From Gammaproteobacteria bacterium (lineage in GTDB: Bacteria > Pseudomonadota > Gammaproteobacteria > Pseudomonadales > Azotimanducaceae), in contig JAPOOX010000179.1 in assembly GCA_026713185.1 (NCBI GenBank), forward strand, positions 1 to 42,153: DNA of 42,153 nucleotides. Direction: 5' to 3'. How positions within the stretch are numbered: the stretch's first letter is position 1; every line of letters starts with the position of its first letter. This document shows, in pieces, positions 1-8,368 of the stretch. The notes beneath the pieces were generated by a model. That model did no database searches. It was not told the origin of the DNA and was given only the letters and a program-made list of their open reading frames with translations. A program made the position numbers and the translations under genes.

Positions 1-1347
1 GAACTGGCCACGCCCGCCGGCCTGCCGGATGCGCTCGGGCCAGTGAACGATCAGGGGTACGCGGACACCGCCGCCGTAGGTGTCACCCTTATACCAGCGC
101 AGCGGCGTGTTGCCGGCCTGTCCCCAGCCCCAGGGTATATCGCACCAGCTGCGCGGACCGCCGATATCATCAAGACGGGACAGTACCTCATCCATGTCGT
201 CAACATGCAGCGTACCCTCGCCGTGGGTCGCATCGAGGAGCATGCGTCCGTCGCTGGTGGGTTGCCGCACACCGCCGGAGCCGGAACTCATGATGCCGGT
301 CGGTCCACCCATGCCGCTGGTGCCATTGTCAGAGGTGAGGATGACGATGGTATTGTCGAGCTGATCGGATGTCTCCAGATAGTCGAGCAGGCGACCGATC
401 TGCGCGTCGCTGTGATCAAGAAAGCCAGCAAAGGCTTCCTGCAGACGGTTGGCAAACTTCTGCTGCTTTTCGGGGACGTCGTTCCAGGCGTCGACACCAG
501 GGTTGCGTGGCGCAAGCTCGGTATCAGGGGGGATTATCCCCGATGCCAGTTGGCGTTCGTACCACTGCCGCCTTACCTCGTCCCACCCGGCATCGAAACG
601 ACCGCGGTACTTCTTTATATACTTATGTGGCGCCTGATGCGGCTCGTGCATCGCGCCCAGGGAGAGATACATGAAGAATGGCTGCTGAGGGCGGTTCGAT
701 TGTTTGTCGCGCAGGTCTCCGATCGCGTGATCAACAAGATCCTCGGTGACGTGATATCCCTCCTCCGGTGTGCGGGGCGGGTCGATGTGGTGATTGTCGC
801 AGGTAAGTTCCGGATAGAACTGGTCGGTTGCGCCAGACAGAAAGCCATAGTAGCGGTCGAAACCACGCTGTAGCGGCCAGTCGTCATATGGCCCGGCAGC
901 GCTGTTCTCCTCGGCCGGGCAAAGGTGCCACTTGCCCAGTGCATAGGTGGCGTAACCCTGACTCTGAAGTATCTCGGCGAGCGTTGTGGCGCGAGGCGTG
1001 ATGGCGGCGCGCATGTTGGGGAAGCCCCCGTCGTGATAGTTGGCGATGGTGCGCATGCCGACAGCGTGATGATTGCGTCCGGTCAGGATCGCGGCCCGAC
1101 TCGGAGAGCACAGCGGCGTCACGTGGAAATTCGAATAACGCAGACCACGGGCTGCGAGCGCATCGATGTTCGGAGTGTCGATAGTCGAGCCGTAACAGCC
1201 GAAGTGTGCAAATCCGGTGTCGTCGAACAGTATCAACAGAACATTCGGCCGTGGCCCGTGGGCATGCTCGGGCAGCGGCGGCCACCAGGGCTCGGAATCG
1301 TCGACAGTCCGGTTTACTTTCCCGTCAAACCGCTCTGGTTTTGTCAT
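1..1347 (-). CDS. Arylsulfatase, type I (3' end cut by window)
   Basis: Hydrolyses sulfate esters, needing a formylglycine made from an active-site Cys. The frame is open from the ATG at 1347 to base 1 (449 codons) without a stop, so the C-terminus lies outside. GGAGG sits about 7 bases before the ATG. Visible motifs are the metal-binding Asp pair D42-D43 (LFDDTGF), the Cys-type sulfatase signature C80-S-P-S-R, ALGKWHL, and TSDNGTSG further on. The run RGFDRYYGFL...TDQFYPEL is typical of the long AtsA-like arylsulfatases of roughly 780 residues, so perhaps 300 residues are missing. No signal peptide is seen, suggesting a cytoplasmic enzyme or unusual export. The substrate cannot be told. Family call is firm; arylsulfatase subgroup is inferred from these motifs. 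Confidence 0.93.
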   Translation of the reverse strand, partial: MTKPERFDGKVNRTVDDSEPWWPPLPEHAHGPRPNVLLILFDDTGFAHFGCYGSTIDTPNIDALAARGLRYSNFHVTPLCSPSRAAILTGRNHHAVGMRTIANYHDGGFPNMRAAITPRATTLAEILQSQGYATYALGKWHLCPAEENSAAGPYDDWPLQRGFDRYYGFLSGATDQFYPELTCDNHHIDPPRTPEEGYHVTEDLVDHAIGDLRDKQSNRPQQPFFMYLSLGAMHEPHQAPHKYIKKYRGRFDAGWDEVRRQWYERQLASGIIPPDTELAPRNPGVDAWNDVPEKQQKFANRLQEAFAGFLDHSDAQIGRLLDYLETSDQLDNTIVILTSDNGTSGMGGPTGIMSSGSGGVRQPTSDGRMLLDATHGEGTLHVDDMDEVLSRLDDIGGPRSWCDIPWGWGQAGNTPLRWYKGDTYGGGVRVPLIVHWPERIRQAGGRGQF

Positions 1348-1400
1348 CGTCTACACCTCCGCTGCATGCTTTAAGGACACTGATTACTATACGCGAGCGC

Positions 1401-1430
1401 GGAAAAAAAGGGGTCAGGTCCATTTTTCCT
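1401..1430 (+). repeat. Dispersed GGGGTCAGGTCC repeat, copy A
   Basis: A purine run, the core GGGGTCAGGTCCA, then a T-run. It lies in the gap between the start of the truncated sulfatase and the stop codon of the TPR/FG-GAP gene, touching that stop. The same core recurs at 8331-8361, 9397-9457 (twice) and 10616-10642. Confidence 0.8.
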
Positions 1431-4400
1431 TACCAGAGCTGATTCTCAAGGTACAGGAGCGGTTTCTGCAGGTCTGCCCATCGCTGTCTGATGACTTCCG
1501 GCACTGCCCCCGCGCTTTCTATAAAAGAGCCAAGCACGATATCGATATCGTTGTCGCCATCCAGGTCACCGGCATCCATGGTAAGCCATCGGCCGTCGGC
1601 GGCTTCTGGAATGTAGGCGGCGTCGAATTGCAAATCGCCCTGGTTCTCCAGGTACACGAACCCGGATTCAGGATGGCGGTTGAAATCGGCAAACATCGCA
1701 ATGCCGGCGATGTCGAGATCGCCATCGTTATCGAAGTCCACCGCGAGGGCCTTGCTGGCGCCGTAAAGGGGGAAGAAAAATGCCTCTGTAAAGACATTGT
1801 CGCCGTCATTGAGGTAGACCCGGATACCGTGATGCGCTTTCGGGAAAGGATTCGCATGATCGGCATTGTCGCCGTTGGTGGCAAGAATGTCGGGATGTCC
1901 GTCGGCGTTGAAGTCGTGCAGTGCAAAAAAATTGCTGCCGTAGGTGGGTGGTAGTGGCAGTACATAAGCATGACGCAAAGCGCCGTTTCCGAGGTTGTAG
2001 AAGAAGTGGACTCCTTCTCGATTCTGTCCCAAGACCACTGCAATGTCTTTAAGGTCATCTCCGTTCAGATCGTGCAGATAAGACGTTATGCTGCCGGGCT
2101 CGTTTAACAGGACATGGGGAGTATAGCCGCCGTCTTTTTGCCCCTCGTACCATACGAATTGACCGGTGAAGTGTCCGAATTCAGACACGATAATGTCTTC
2201 GATACCATCCTGGTTGACGTCCCCATAGGTGGTATGGGTTGGCCGCCGCAATCTGGGAAGCCTCGTCTCAAACGCGCCGTAATCGCTGATGTTCCGATGA
2301 GAGACCAGCAGCTTGCCAAAGGGCATATCGGATGGAAATACACTGCCGATATCGGTCACCCAGAGTTCCCGGCCATTGCGGCGCAGGGCTACCGGCGCAT
2401 GGGGTGTGCTGATCTCCTGGATGACGCTGCCTGCCGCGTCGAGCAGCGTCAGACTGGAACGATTATAATCACCTACGAACAACTGTCCTTCGGTTATGTG
2501 TACCAGGGTGGTCATTGGGGTTTTCCTGGATGGTCCGAAGTCAACCACCTGGAATTGATCCAGCCCGATGCTGACTTCAGGATTATAATCACGGGTTGCC
2601 GGGGAAGCAGGTGCACTGTCCAGCAGGTAATCCACGATCAGGTCCCAGTGTGGTACTGGCACCAGAGCCTGGTCCGGATAAACCCTGGCTCGGGAGATGA
2701 TTTCCTGTTCGGTCAGGAATTTACCGGGAAACACGTCGTAGTCGTATCCGGCGTGATGCATACCGAGCAGGGCTCCCATCATGGGAATCACGTATTCCTT
2801 CCAGACCTGCTTCGGCAGCATCCCGGGTTCGACAAAAAGATGACAGGACTGACAGTATTGCAGTGTGTAGTTCCTGCCCGGATGTTCCGCCGACTCACCC
2901 GTTGAAGAAGAATCTTCTGCCACAACAGCACAGGTCCGGGATCCGGCAATATCGTCCTTGTTACGCTGCAGTGCCTGCAGCACCTGGGCACGCTGAATCT
3001 GTCCGGTAACCCAGGGATGCTGCCAGTTGGCCTCTGCCAGGGTAATGGCTCTTTGCATCCACTTAATGGCGTCTTCGCAATGCCCGGCTTCCGCGTGGGA
3101 TATGGCAACCAGTCGAGCCGTGACATAAGCCTTTTCGATTTCGAACAGACGTTCGGCCACGACAACCGCACGTTCACCGTCGCGGATGGCTTCATCAGGT
3201 GCGGCTGCCAGGCTGAAGACCAGCCTTGCCAGGATCTTGGGTTCATTCGGCAGCTTCTCTGCGGCGAGTTCGCTTTTGGTCAGAGCCAGCTCATGCTTCG
3301 ATGCATTGGTCAGCAGTAGGATCAGTTCCAACCAGGGTTCGACCAGGCTGGGGTCCAGGTGGAGGGTATGATCGTATGTTGCGATAGCATCATCGATTCT
3401 ACCGGCATCCTGGAACGCACGGGCAAGGTCAAGTGCTGCGCCAGCGCTGTATGGGTTGGAACTGGCAAACTGCTCGAAATGTGGAATTGCTTTTGCACTT
3501 TCACCCATCTCCATCAAAACACGGCCAAGAAGCGCGTGGGCAGTCAGTTCATTTGCATCCAGATGTAGCGCCTGTTCAAGATTGGAGACGGCTTCCCGCG
3601 GTCTCTCAAGACCGATATTGGCTTCGGCCAATAGTACCCAGGCAAAAGACCTGGTGGCATCTTCCTGCATTGCGATCTTGAGAGACGCTGCTGCATCGGC
3701 AAATTGATTACCCGAGAGCGCAATCCTCGCTGCCACGATATGACCCCGGTAACCCTTCAGCAGGCTGTCCAGGTAACCAGGCAACGGATCTCCCGGTTCG
3801 CTGCGCACTTTGCCGCGTCGTGACAGATGCTGCATGGCCAGATCCCGCTTGCCCAGCCCACGGTAGGCCATGGCAAGAGGATAATGCAGCTGGTTGGCGT
3901 CAGGGTTGATGGACAATGCCCGGGAGAGATGTTCGACCGACTGTTCATAATCTTCGGTCACGAGATAGAGTTCACCTAGCCGGGCATGCACGGCGGCGCC
4001 CCCGGTGCCGAGGTCAAGGGCGATACGGTAGGCATCTTCAGCCATATCCAGTTCATTCAGGGTTTTATATGTCTCACCCAGGCGAATGCTGACCAGGTAC
4101 TGCCGATTGACCGAATCCGCCAGATCCAGTGCCTGTTGATAGTGATCGATCGCCTTCTGGAATTTACCCTGTTTACCGGCCACGGTGGCCGCAGCGTAAT
4201 GCCACAGGAATGACTTTGTATCCAGTTCAAGTGCCGTGGCATAAGCATCAGCCGCGGCATCGAGAAAGCCATAGGTGTGGTAGAGGTGTCCAAGCGATCC
4301 CACGCTTGCAGCCTTATCCACCGGGCTGAAACCCGGCTCGCGGGCAGTTCTTTCCACTTCGTTTTGGGCTTCTTTCAGTTGCTCAATAACGACGGGCTCG

Positions 4401-4477
4401 AGCCCGGTGAGGTCAGGCATGGCCAGAGATTGACCGATCGCGAACAACATCAGTACAAGTATGAATAATTGCTTCAT
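1430..4477 (-). CDS. Exported TPR protein with haem-c-like motif and FG-GAP/VCBS repeats
   Basis: 1015 residues in three parts. The start at 4477 is chosen because it opens a clean signal peptide (MKQLFILVLMLFAIGQSLA); the frame extends 35 codons further up but without an export signal. Residues about 45-480 are tandem tetratricopeptide units, e.g. ALELDTKSFLWHYAAA and ALSINPDANQLHYPLAMAY. A single CxxCH (C542-Q-S-C545-H546) follows, as in c-type haem attachment sites. The C-terminal half carries five Ca-binding FG-GAP-like loops near residues 750, 800, 853, 912 and 968 (GDVNQDGIED, HDFNADGHPD, VDFDNDGDLD), expected to form a beta-propeller. Likely periplasmic or surface located. No enzyme activity can be assigned. 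It ends 82 bases before the sulfatase start on the same strand, so they could share a transcript. Whether haem is bound is inference. Confidence 0.85.
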   Translation of the reverse strand: MKQLFILVLMLFAIGQSLAMPDLTGLEPVVIEQLKEAQNEVERTAREPGFSPVDKAASVGSLGHLYHTYGFLDAAADAYATALELDTKSFLWHYAAATVAGKQGKFQKAIDHYQQALDLADSVNRQYLVSIRLGETYKTLNELDMAEDAYRIALDLGTGGAAVHARLGELYLVTEDYEQSVEHLSRALSINPDANQLHYPLAMAYRGLGKRDLAMQHLSRRGKVRSEPGDPLPGYLDSLLKGYRGHIVAARIALSGNQFADAAASLKIAMQEDATRSFAWVLLAEANIGLERPREAVSNLEQALHLDANELTAHALLGRVLMEMGESAKAIPHFEQFASSNPYSAGAALDLARAFQDAGRIDDAIATYDHTLHLDPSLVEPWLELILLLTNASKHELALTKSELAAEKLPNEPKILARLVFSLAAAPDEAIRDGERAVVVAERLFEIEKAYVTARLVAISHAEAGHCEDAIKWMQRAITLAEANWQHPWVTGQIQRAQVLQALQRNKDDIAGSRTCAVVAEDSSSTGESAEHPGRNYTLQYCQSCHLFVEPGMLPKQVWKEYVIPMMGALLGMHHAGYDYDVFPGKFLTEQEIISRARVYPDQALVPVPHWDLIVDYLLDSAPASPATRDYNPEVSIGLDQFQVVDFGPSRKTPMTTLVHITEGQLFVGDYNRSSLTLLDAAGSVIQEISTPHAPVALRRNGRELWVTDIGSVFPSDMPFGKLLVSHRNISDYGAFETRLPRLRRPTHTTYGDVNQDGIEDIIVSEFGHFTGQFVWYEGQKDGGYTPHVLLNEPGSITSYLHDLNGDDLKDIAVVLGQNREGVHFFYNLGNGALRHAYVLPLPPTYGSNFFALHDFNADGHPDILATNGDNADHANPFPKAHHGIRVYLNDGDNVFTEAFFFPLYGASKALAVDFDNDGDLDIAGIAMFADFNRHPESGFVYLENQGDLQFDAAYIPEAADGRWLTMDAGDLDGDNDIDIVLGSFIESAGAVPEVIRQRWADLQKPLLYLENQLW

Positions 4478-4615
4478 TGCTGGTCGCCGTCTCTGCGAAT
4501 CAACAGGTGATATTGGCACAAATCGCAGCGAGTTGGCATGTCCTGTCGTTGGCAATGAGGCCCTTTTCCCGATAATCTCCACTCTCTACGAAATTACAAA
4601 CAGTTTGAGGTTGCA

Positions 4616-5407
4616 ATGATTCAGGATCTTTTTTCAATGGACAACAAGATTTGCGTGGTAACGGGTGGCTCCAGTGGTCTGGGCAGCTATATGGCTCAGG
4701 GATTTCTCGAGGCGGGTGCGGCGAGGGTTTATATCACCGCCCGGTCTGCTGACAAGCTGAAGACCAAGGCAGAGGAGTTATCTGGCCTCGCCAGGGGTGA
4801 GTGTATAGCTTTACCCGGGGACCTGGAGACCATGGACGGTGTGGATTCCCTGTCCAATGACCTTCATGATCGTGAAGATTATATTGATGTGCTGGTAAAC
4901 AATGCCGGCGTTGGAACGGGAGGTTTCTTTGACCGGATCACGTCGGAAGAGTGGGACATGACCATGAATCTCAATCTGAAGTCGCCTTTCTTTCTGACCA
5001 GGGCCTTACATGACCTGTTAAAGGCGAACGCAACGCTGGAAGATCCCTCCAGGGTTCTGTTTACCAGTTCGGTCTGTGCGAGCGAAGTGTTTGCCCATGT
5101 ACTTGCCTACTCCACCAGCAAAAATGCCATCGAACATCTGACCTCGCAACTCGCTCTGAGGCTTTGTGACGACCATATTCATGTGAATACGATTGCGCCC
5201 GGCCGGTTCTTCTCAGAAATGACTCGCGGTTCCTGGGCCGACCCGGAAGCAGAGTCGTACCAGGCGGAACTCAAACGTATTCCGGCTCATCGCTATGGTG
5301 GTCTAGAAGATATGGCTGGCGTTGCCATCATGCTGTGCAGCAGGGCAGGATCCTACTTCACTGGTGAGGTACTGAACCTTGATGGCGGTCACAAACTTCG
5401 CCACTAA
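4616..5407 (+). CDS. Short-chain dehydrogenase/reductase (SDR)
   Basis: NAD(P)-dependent oxidoreductase of 263 residues, the usual classical SDR length. The cofactor motif TGGSSGLG is at residues 16-23, NNAG at 95-98, and the catalytic set is S151/S152, Y165 and K169 (YSTSK). The C-terminal LNLDGGHKL is typical of the family. The ATG at 4616 has a GAGG about 6 bases upstream. It is transcribed away from the TPR/FG-GAP gene and is followed after 50 bases by a sulfatase in the same direction, so the two probably form an operon. The alcohol or ketone substrate is unknown; one reading is that it oxidises an alcohol freed by the sulfatase, but that is only inference from position. Confidence 0.92.
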   Translation: MIQDLFSMDNKICVVTGGSSGLGSYMAQGFLEAGAARVYITARSADKLKTKAEELSGLARGECIALPGDLETMDGVDSLSNDLHDREDYIDVLVNNAGVGTGGFFDRITSEEWDMTMNLNLKSPFFLTRALHDLLKANATLEDPSRVLFTSSVCASEVFAHVLAYSTSKNAIEHLTSQLALRLCDDHIHVNTIAPGRFFSEMTRGSWADPEAESYQAELKRIPAHRYGGLEDMAGVAIMLCSRAGSYFTGEVLNLDGGHKLRH

Positions 5408-5457
5408 TACTCTCGGAAGTCGAATTTCAGGACAGGAACTAATTTGGAGGAATAAAA

Positions 5458-6834
5458 ATGTCCACTCCCAACATTCTGTTTTTAATGACCGATCAGCAAC
5501 GCTGGGACGCCATGGGTGTCAGTGGCGATTGGGTCAATACCCCTAATCTGGATCGTATCGCCGCCGAGGGTGTGCGGTTCACCCAGTGCATCACGACAAC
5601 GCCCGTCTGCGTGCCTGCCCGACTGACACTGGCTACCGGTAACTATCCCCACAGCAATGGGGTGTGGACCCATCAGAATCACACCATGCCGGCGGATGCC
5701 AACAATTGGATGGGAGAAATTCGCAAACTTGGTTACCGCACCAGTCTGTTCGGTAAGACGCACCTGCATCCCCACGTTGGTGATCTGCGTGAGAAAGAGG
5801 ACTTGATGCATGCCTGGGGCCTGGATGATGTGGACGAGATAGGCGGACCAAGAGCAAGCGCAAGAGTGCTTAGCCATATGACCGCCATGTGGGACGATAA
5901 GGGCTTGCTTGATGCCTATCGGGCAGACGTTAAAGCGCGCTTCGCCAATAAACCATACGTTGTCCGTGCCTCTGTGTTGCCGCTCGAAGATTATTACGAT
6001 GTTTACGTCGGGCAAAAAGCCAAACACTATCTCGAGTCGTATAACCGGGATGAACCCTGGTTCTGCTGGGTCAGTTTTGGCGGGCCACATGAGCCCTGGG
6101 ATACCCCGGAACCCTATGCCAGCATGTATGACCCGGAATCGATGCCCGGAGCAGTCGCGGATGAACCGGATGAAAGGCCGCGGCCCCGGGGCTTTGCGGA
6201 TCACCTTCGCGAAGGACGCAATTGCCCATCTTTCGAAGAGGGCGAAATCGGCGCCATGCGAGCCAACTATGCCGGGAATGTAACGCTGATCGACAGCCAG
6301 ATCGGGGAAATTCTTAAGGTTATCGAGGCGCGCGGTGAGATGGACAACACTGTCATCGCGTTTACATCGGATCATGGCGAGATGAACGGTGATCATGGCC
6401 TTATTTACAAAATGAATTTCTACGACGGTTCGCTGCGGGTCCCGCTTATCGTCAGAGTGCCGGGCGGTAAAGGCGGCATCGTCAACGACAGCCTGGCAGA
6501 GAACAGCGACCTTGGTCCTACACTTGTGGAACTCGCGGGCGGCGCCCTCGACTACCAGCAGTTCGCCAGGTCTTTGACCAGTGCCCTTGAGGGTGGCAAC
6601 CACCGCGAGGATGGTCTGTCAGAAATCATGGGAGAGTTCATGCTGATGAATGACGACTGGAAGATTGCCATTAATCAGGAAGGCTTTACATACCTGCTTT
6701 TTGATAAGAAAAACGACCCGCTGGAATCCAGGAATCTCGCCGGGCTGGCAGAATATCAATCCGATGCGGATGCCTTGCGGCTGAGGATTCTGGAGAGAGT
6801 ATCCCAAAGTCAGGCCAGGGCGCCTGCATCGTAG
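5458..6834 (+). CDS. Sulfatase, type I (CxPAR signature)
   Basis: 458 residues, complete. Metal-site N-terminus NILFLMTDQQ (D12-Q13 in place of the more common Asp pair), sulfatase signature C51-V-P-A-R with C51 as the predicted formylglycine, GKTHLHP, and SDHGEMNGDHG near 304-314 (D305, H306) followed by K318. A strong GGAGG precedes the ATG by about 7 bases. No signal peptide, so probably cytoplasmic. The Ala form of the signature (CxPAR) and the length of about 460 residues place it away from the long arylsulfatase at the window start; choline-sulfatase-like and mucin or polysaccharide sulfatases share such features. The substrate is not predictable here. It follows the SDR at 4616 in a likely two-gene operon. 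Confidence 0.93.
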   Translation: MSTPNILFLMTDQQRWDAMGVSGDWVNTPNLDRIAAEGVRFTQCITTTPVCVPARLTLATGNYPHSNGVWTHQNHTMPADANNWMGEIRKLGYRTSLFGKTHLHPHVGDLREKEDLMHAWGLDDVDEIGGPRASARVLSHMTAMWDDKGLLDAYRADVKARFANKPYVVRASVLPLEDYYDVYVGQKAKHYLESYNRDEPWFCWVSFGGPHEPWDTPEPYASMYDPESMPGAVADEPDERPRPRGFADHLREGRNCPSFEEGEIGAMRANYAGNVTLIDSQIGEILKVIEARGEMDNTVIAFTSDHGEMNGDHGLIYKMNFYDGSLRVPLIVRVPGGKGGIVNDSLAENSDLGPTLVELAGGALDYQQFARSLTSALEGGNHREDGLSEIMGEFMLMNDDWKIAINQEGFTYLLFDKKNDPLESRNLAGLAEYQSDADALRLRILERVSQSQARAPAS

Positions 6835-6871
6835 AGGTCAGTGGCTGGCTCTGGGAAGTTGATCAAGTCAG

Positions 6872-7300
6872 TCATTCGTCGACCTTCTCGAAACCCTCGA
6901 TCAAGACCTTGTCTGGTTTGATGCGAAACACCGTCCGCCGATGTTCGTCCAGGGTGTTGATCAAGTCATCCGTGACTTTAAAATCCGGATTGTCGAAAAA
7001 CGCTTTGTACACCCGGACTGTCAGTTCAGCACGGACTGGATCCTTATCGATACACTCCGCAGTCCCATAGACAACCAACTGGCGACGATCATCATGTATA
7101 AGCATTGCAACTCTGGGCTGACGTAATGCGTTCTTCCACTTGGCCGTGTAACTCTTGATCGAGACGGCAAAGTCCTCACCATTCCAGTGATAGGCAATCT
7201 GGGAAATTTGTGGAGAACCATCCTTTCTCCCCGTCGCCAATACCGCCCATTGGTGGTTACCAAGATACTCATGTTGTTCTTGAGTCATTGCAATTGTCAC
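6872..7300 (-). CDS. Pyridoxamine 5'-phosphate oxidase-fold protein (PPOX class)
   Basis: 142 residues, the size of single-domain split-barrel flavin/F420-binding proteins. Typical elements are WAVLATGRKDGSPQISQI near the N-terminus, then a central KWKNALRQPRVAMLI and VYGTAE. These proteins bind FMN or F420 and reduce small organic substrates; which one cannot be told. The start is set at GTG 7300 because AGAGG lies 5 bases before it; an internal ATG at 7288 is the alternative but sits too far from that site. It lies 22 bases downstream of the SDR at 7323 on the same strand, suggesting co-transcription, and converges on the sulfatase at 5458. Confidence 0.85.
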   Translation of the reverse strand: MTIAMTQEQHEYLGNHQWAVLATGRKDGSPQISQIAYHWNGEDFAVSIKSYTAKWKNALRQPRVAMLIHDDRRQLVVYGTAECIDKDPVRAELTVRVYKAFFDNPDFKVTDDLINTLDEHRRTVFRIKPDKVLIEGFEKVDE

Positions 7301-7322
7301 GGTTACCTCTTTTCAACTATCT

Positions 7323-8162
7323 TCAAGTTTGAATTTTGCTCAGGATATCCTGAAATCGGGACCAGTCTGGTATTCCACTGGAACCGGCAGTGAGACCGCC
7401 ATCCACTACAAATGCCTGACCTGTAACAAAATGAGATTCATCACTGGCCAGAAAAAGCGCCATGTCTGCTATGTCCTTGGCTTTACCGGCACGTTGTATG
7501 GGTGTTGACACGGTTTGGACTTGTTCCAGTTCGGCAATTAACTGCATTCTCTGATCCCAGTTCATGTTTGCCTGCCCGGCGAAAATTGCGGTTGCGATAA
7601 ACCCCGGACAGATTGCGTTGACGCGAATACTGTCAGGACCCAATTCCAGCGAGGTGGACCTGCTGAGGCTGATGACTGCGGATTTCATGGCGCTGTATAC
7701 ATGAGGACCCCATCCACCGCGTAGACCGGCAACCGATGCGGTATTGATGATGCTGCCGCCGGATTCCTGACTTTTCATCACCCGTGATGCATGTTTGATC
7801 CCGGAAAGAACGCCAGTAAAGAGGACATCAATGGTTTTGCGATACTGTTCTTCAAGATCCAGAATCTCAAGATCACCAGTGATACCACTGAATCCCGCAT
7901 TGTTGAACATGCAATCCAACCGCCCAAACTGGCTGACTGCCTTGTCGACAACCGTCTGTACATCGTTTTCACTACTGACATCGGTGTGCTGATAGCAGGC
8001 GTTTCCTCCCAGCTCCTTTGCCAGCCGGTTACCGGGCTCATCCTGTACATCTGCAATGACAACCCTGGCGCCTTCTTCCAGAAATCGACGTACTGTTGCC
8101 AGCCCGATACCTGACGCGCCACCGGTGATGATGGCGACCTTTCCTTCCAGTCTTTGTGACAA
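7323..8162 (-). CDS. Short-chain dehydrogenase/reductase (SDR)
   Basis: 279 residues. Cofactor motif TGGASGIG at 13-20, NNAG at 87-90, catalytic S143, Y156, K160 (YSAMK), and a C-terminal VVDGGLTAG. An acidic residue after the second strand (IADVQ, D38) favours NAD over NADP. The family-typical N-terminus ([12 protein letters not shown]) begins right after a TTG at 8160-8162, which I take as the start; no ATG or clear ribosome site is nearby and a stop lies about 30 bases upstream in frame. The gene is therefore probably weakly translated, or the start differs. The next gene downstream is the PPOX-fold gene at 6872. Substrate unknown. Confidence 0.9.
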   Translation of the reverse strand: MSQRLEGKVAIITGGASGIGLATVRRFLEEGARVVIADVQDEPGNRLAKELGGNACYQHTDVSSENDVQTVVDKAVSQFGRLDCMFNNAGFSGITGDLEILDLEEQYRKTIDVLFTGVLSGIKHASRVMKSQESGGSIINTASVAGLRGGWGPHVYSAMKSAVISLSRSTSLELGPDSIRVNAICPGFIATAIFAGQANMNWDQRMQLIAELEQVQTVSTPIQRAGKAKDIADMALFLASDESHFVTGQAFVVDGGLTAGSSGIPDWSRFQDILSKIQT

Positions 8163-8191
8163 AATCTGTAGCCCGATTAAGAATAGAGCAC

Positions 8192-8200
8192 ACTATAACA
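8192..8200 (-). promoter_or_regulatory. Possible extended -10 for the SDR at 8162
   Basis: Reading the minus strand, TGTTATAGT forms an extended -10 element about 30 bases before the TTG start. No good -35 was seen. Position fits the downstream gene; evidence is the motif only. Confidence 0.3.
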
Positions 8201-8330
8201 TCGTTGATCCCGGGATGAAGCGCTGTGTTGGATTCACAAAACAATCACGTAAAGATGTTCTACTCAAAGACAGTAGCGTGAGGTTATCATAGCCGGGATA
8301 CTTTCTAACTGTGGCAGGCGGGTAAAGGGC

Positions 8331-8361
8331 AAAGAAAATGGACCTGACCCTTTTTCTTTTC
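8331..8361 (-). repeat. Dispersed GGGGTCAGGTCC repeat, copy B
   Basis: On the minus strand it reads AAAAAGGGTCAGGTCCATTTT, one G shorter than the other copies. It lies just past the stop of the 2-hydroxyacid dehydrogenase at 8369, in the gap before the SDR start region, so it may mark or end the dehydrogenase transcript. Confidence 0.75.
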
Positions 8362-8368
8362 TTATTTT

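Noticed and set aside
43..873. A 276-codon plus-strand frame
   Set aside because: It is antisense to the truncated arylsulfatase, which shows clear family motifs on the other strand.
5482..6603. A 373-codon minus-strand frame
   Set aside because: It is antisense to the CVPAR sulfatase and has no recognisable protein content.
7288..7300. ATG 7288 as the PPOX start
   Set aside because: The AGAGG site is 17 bases away; GTG 7300 is at the normal distance.
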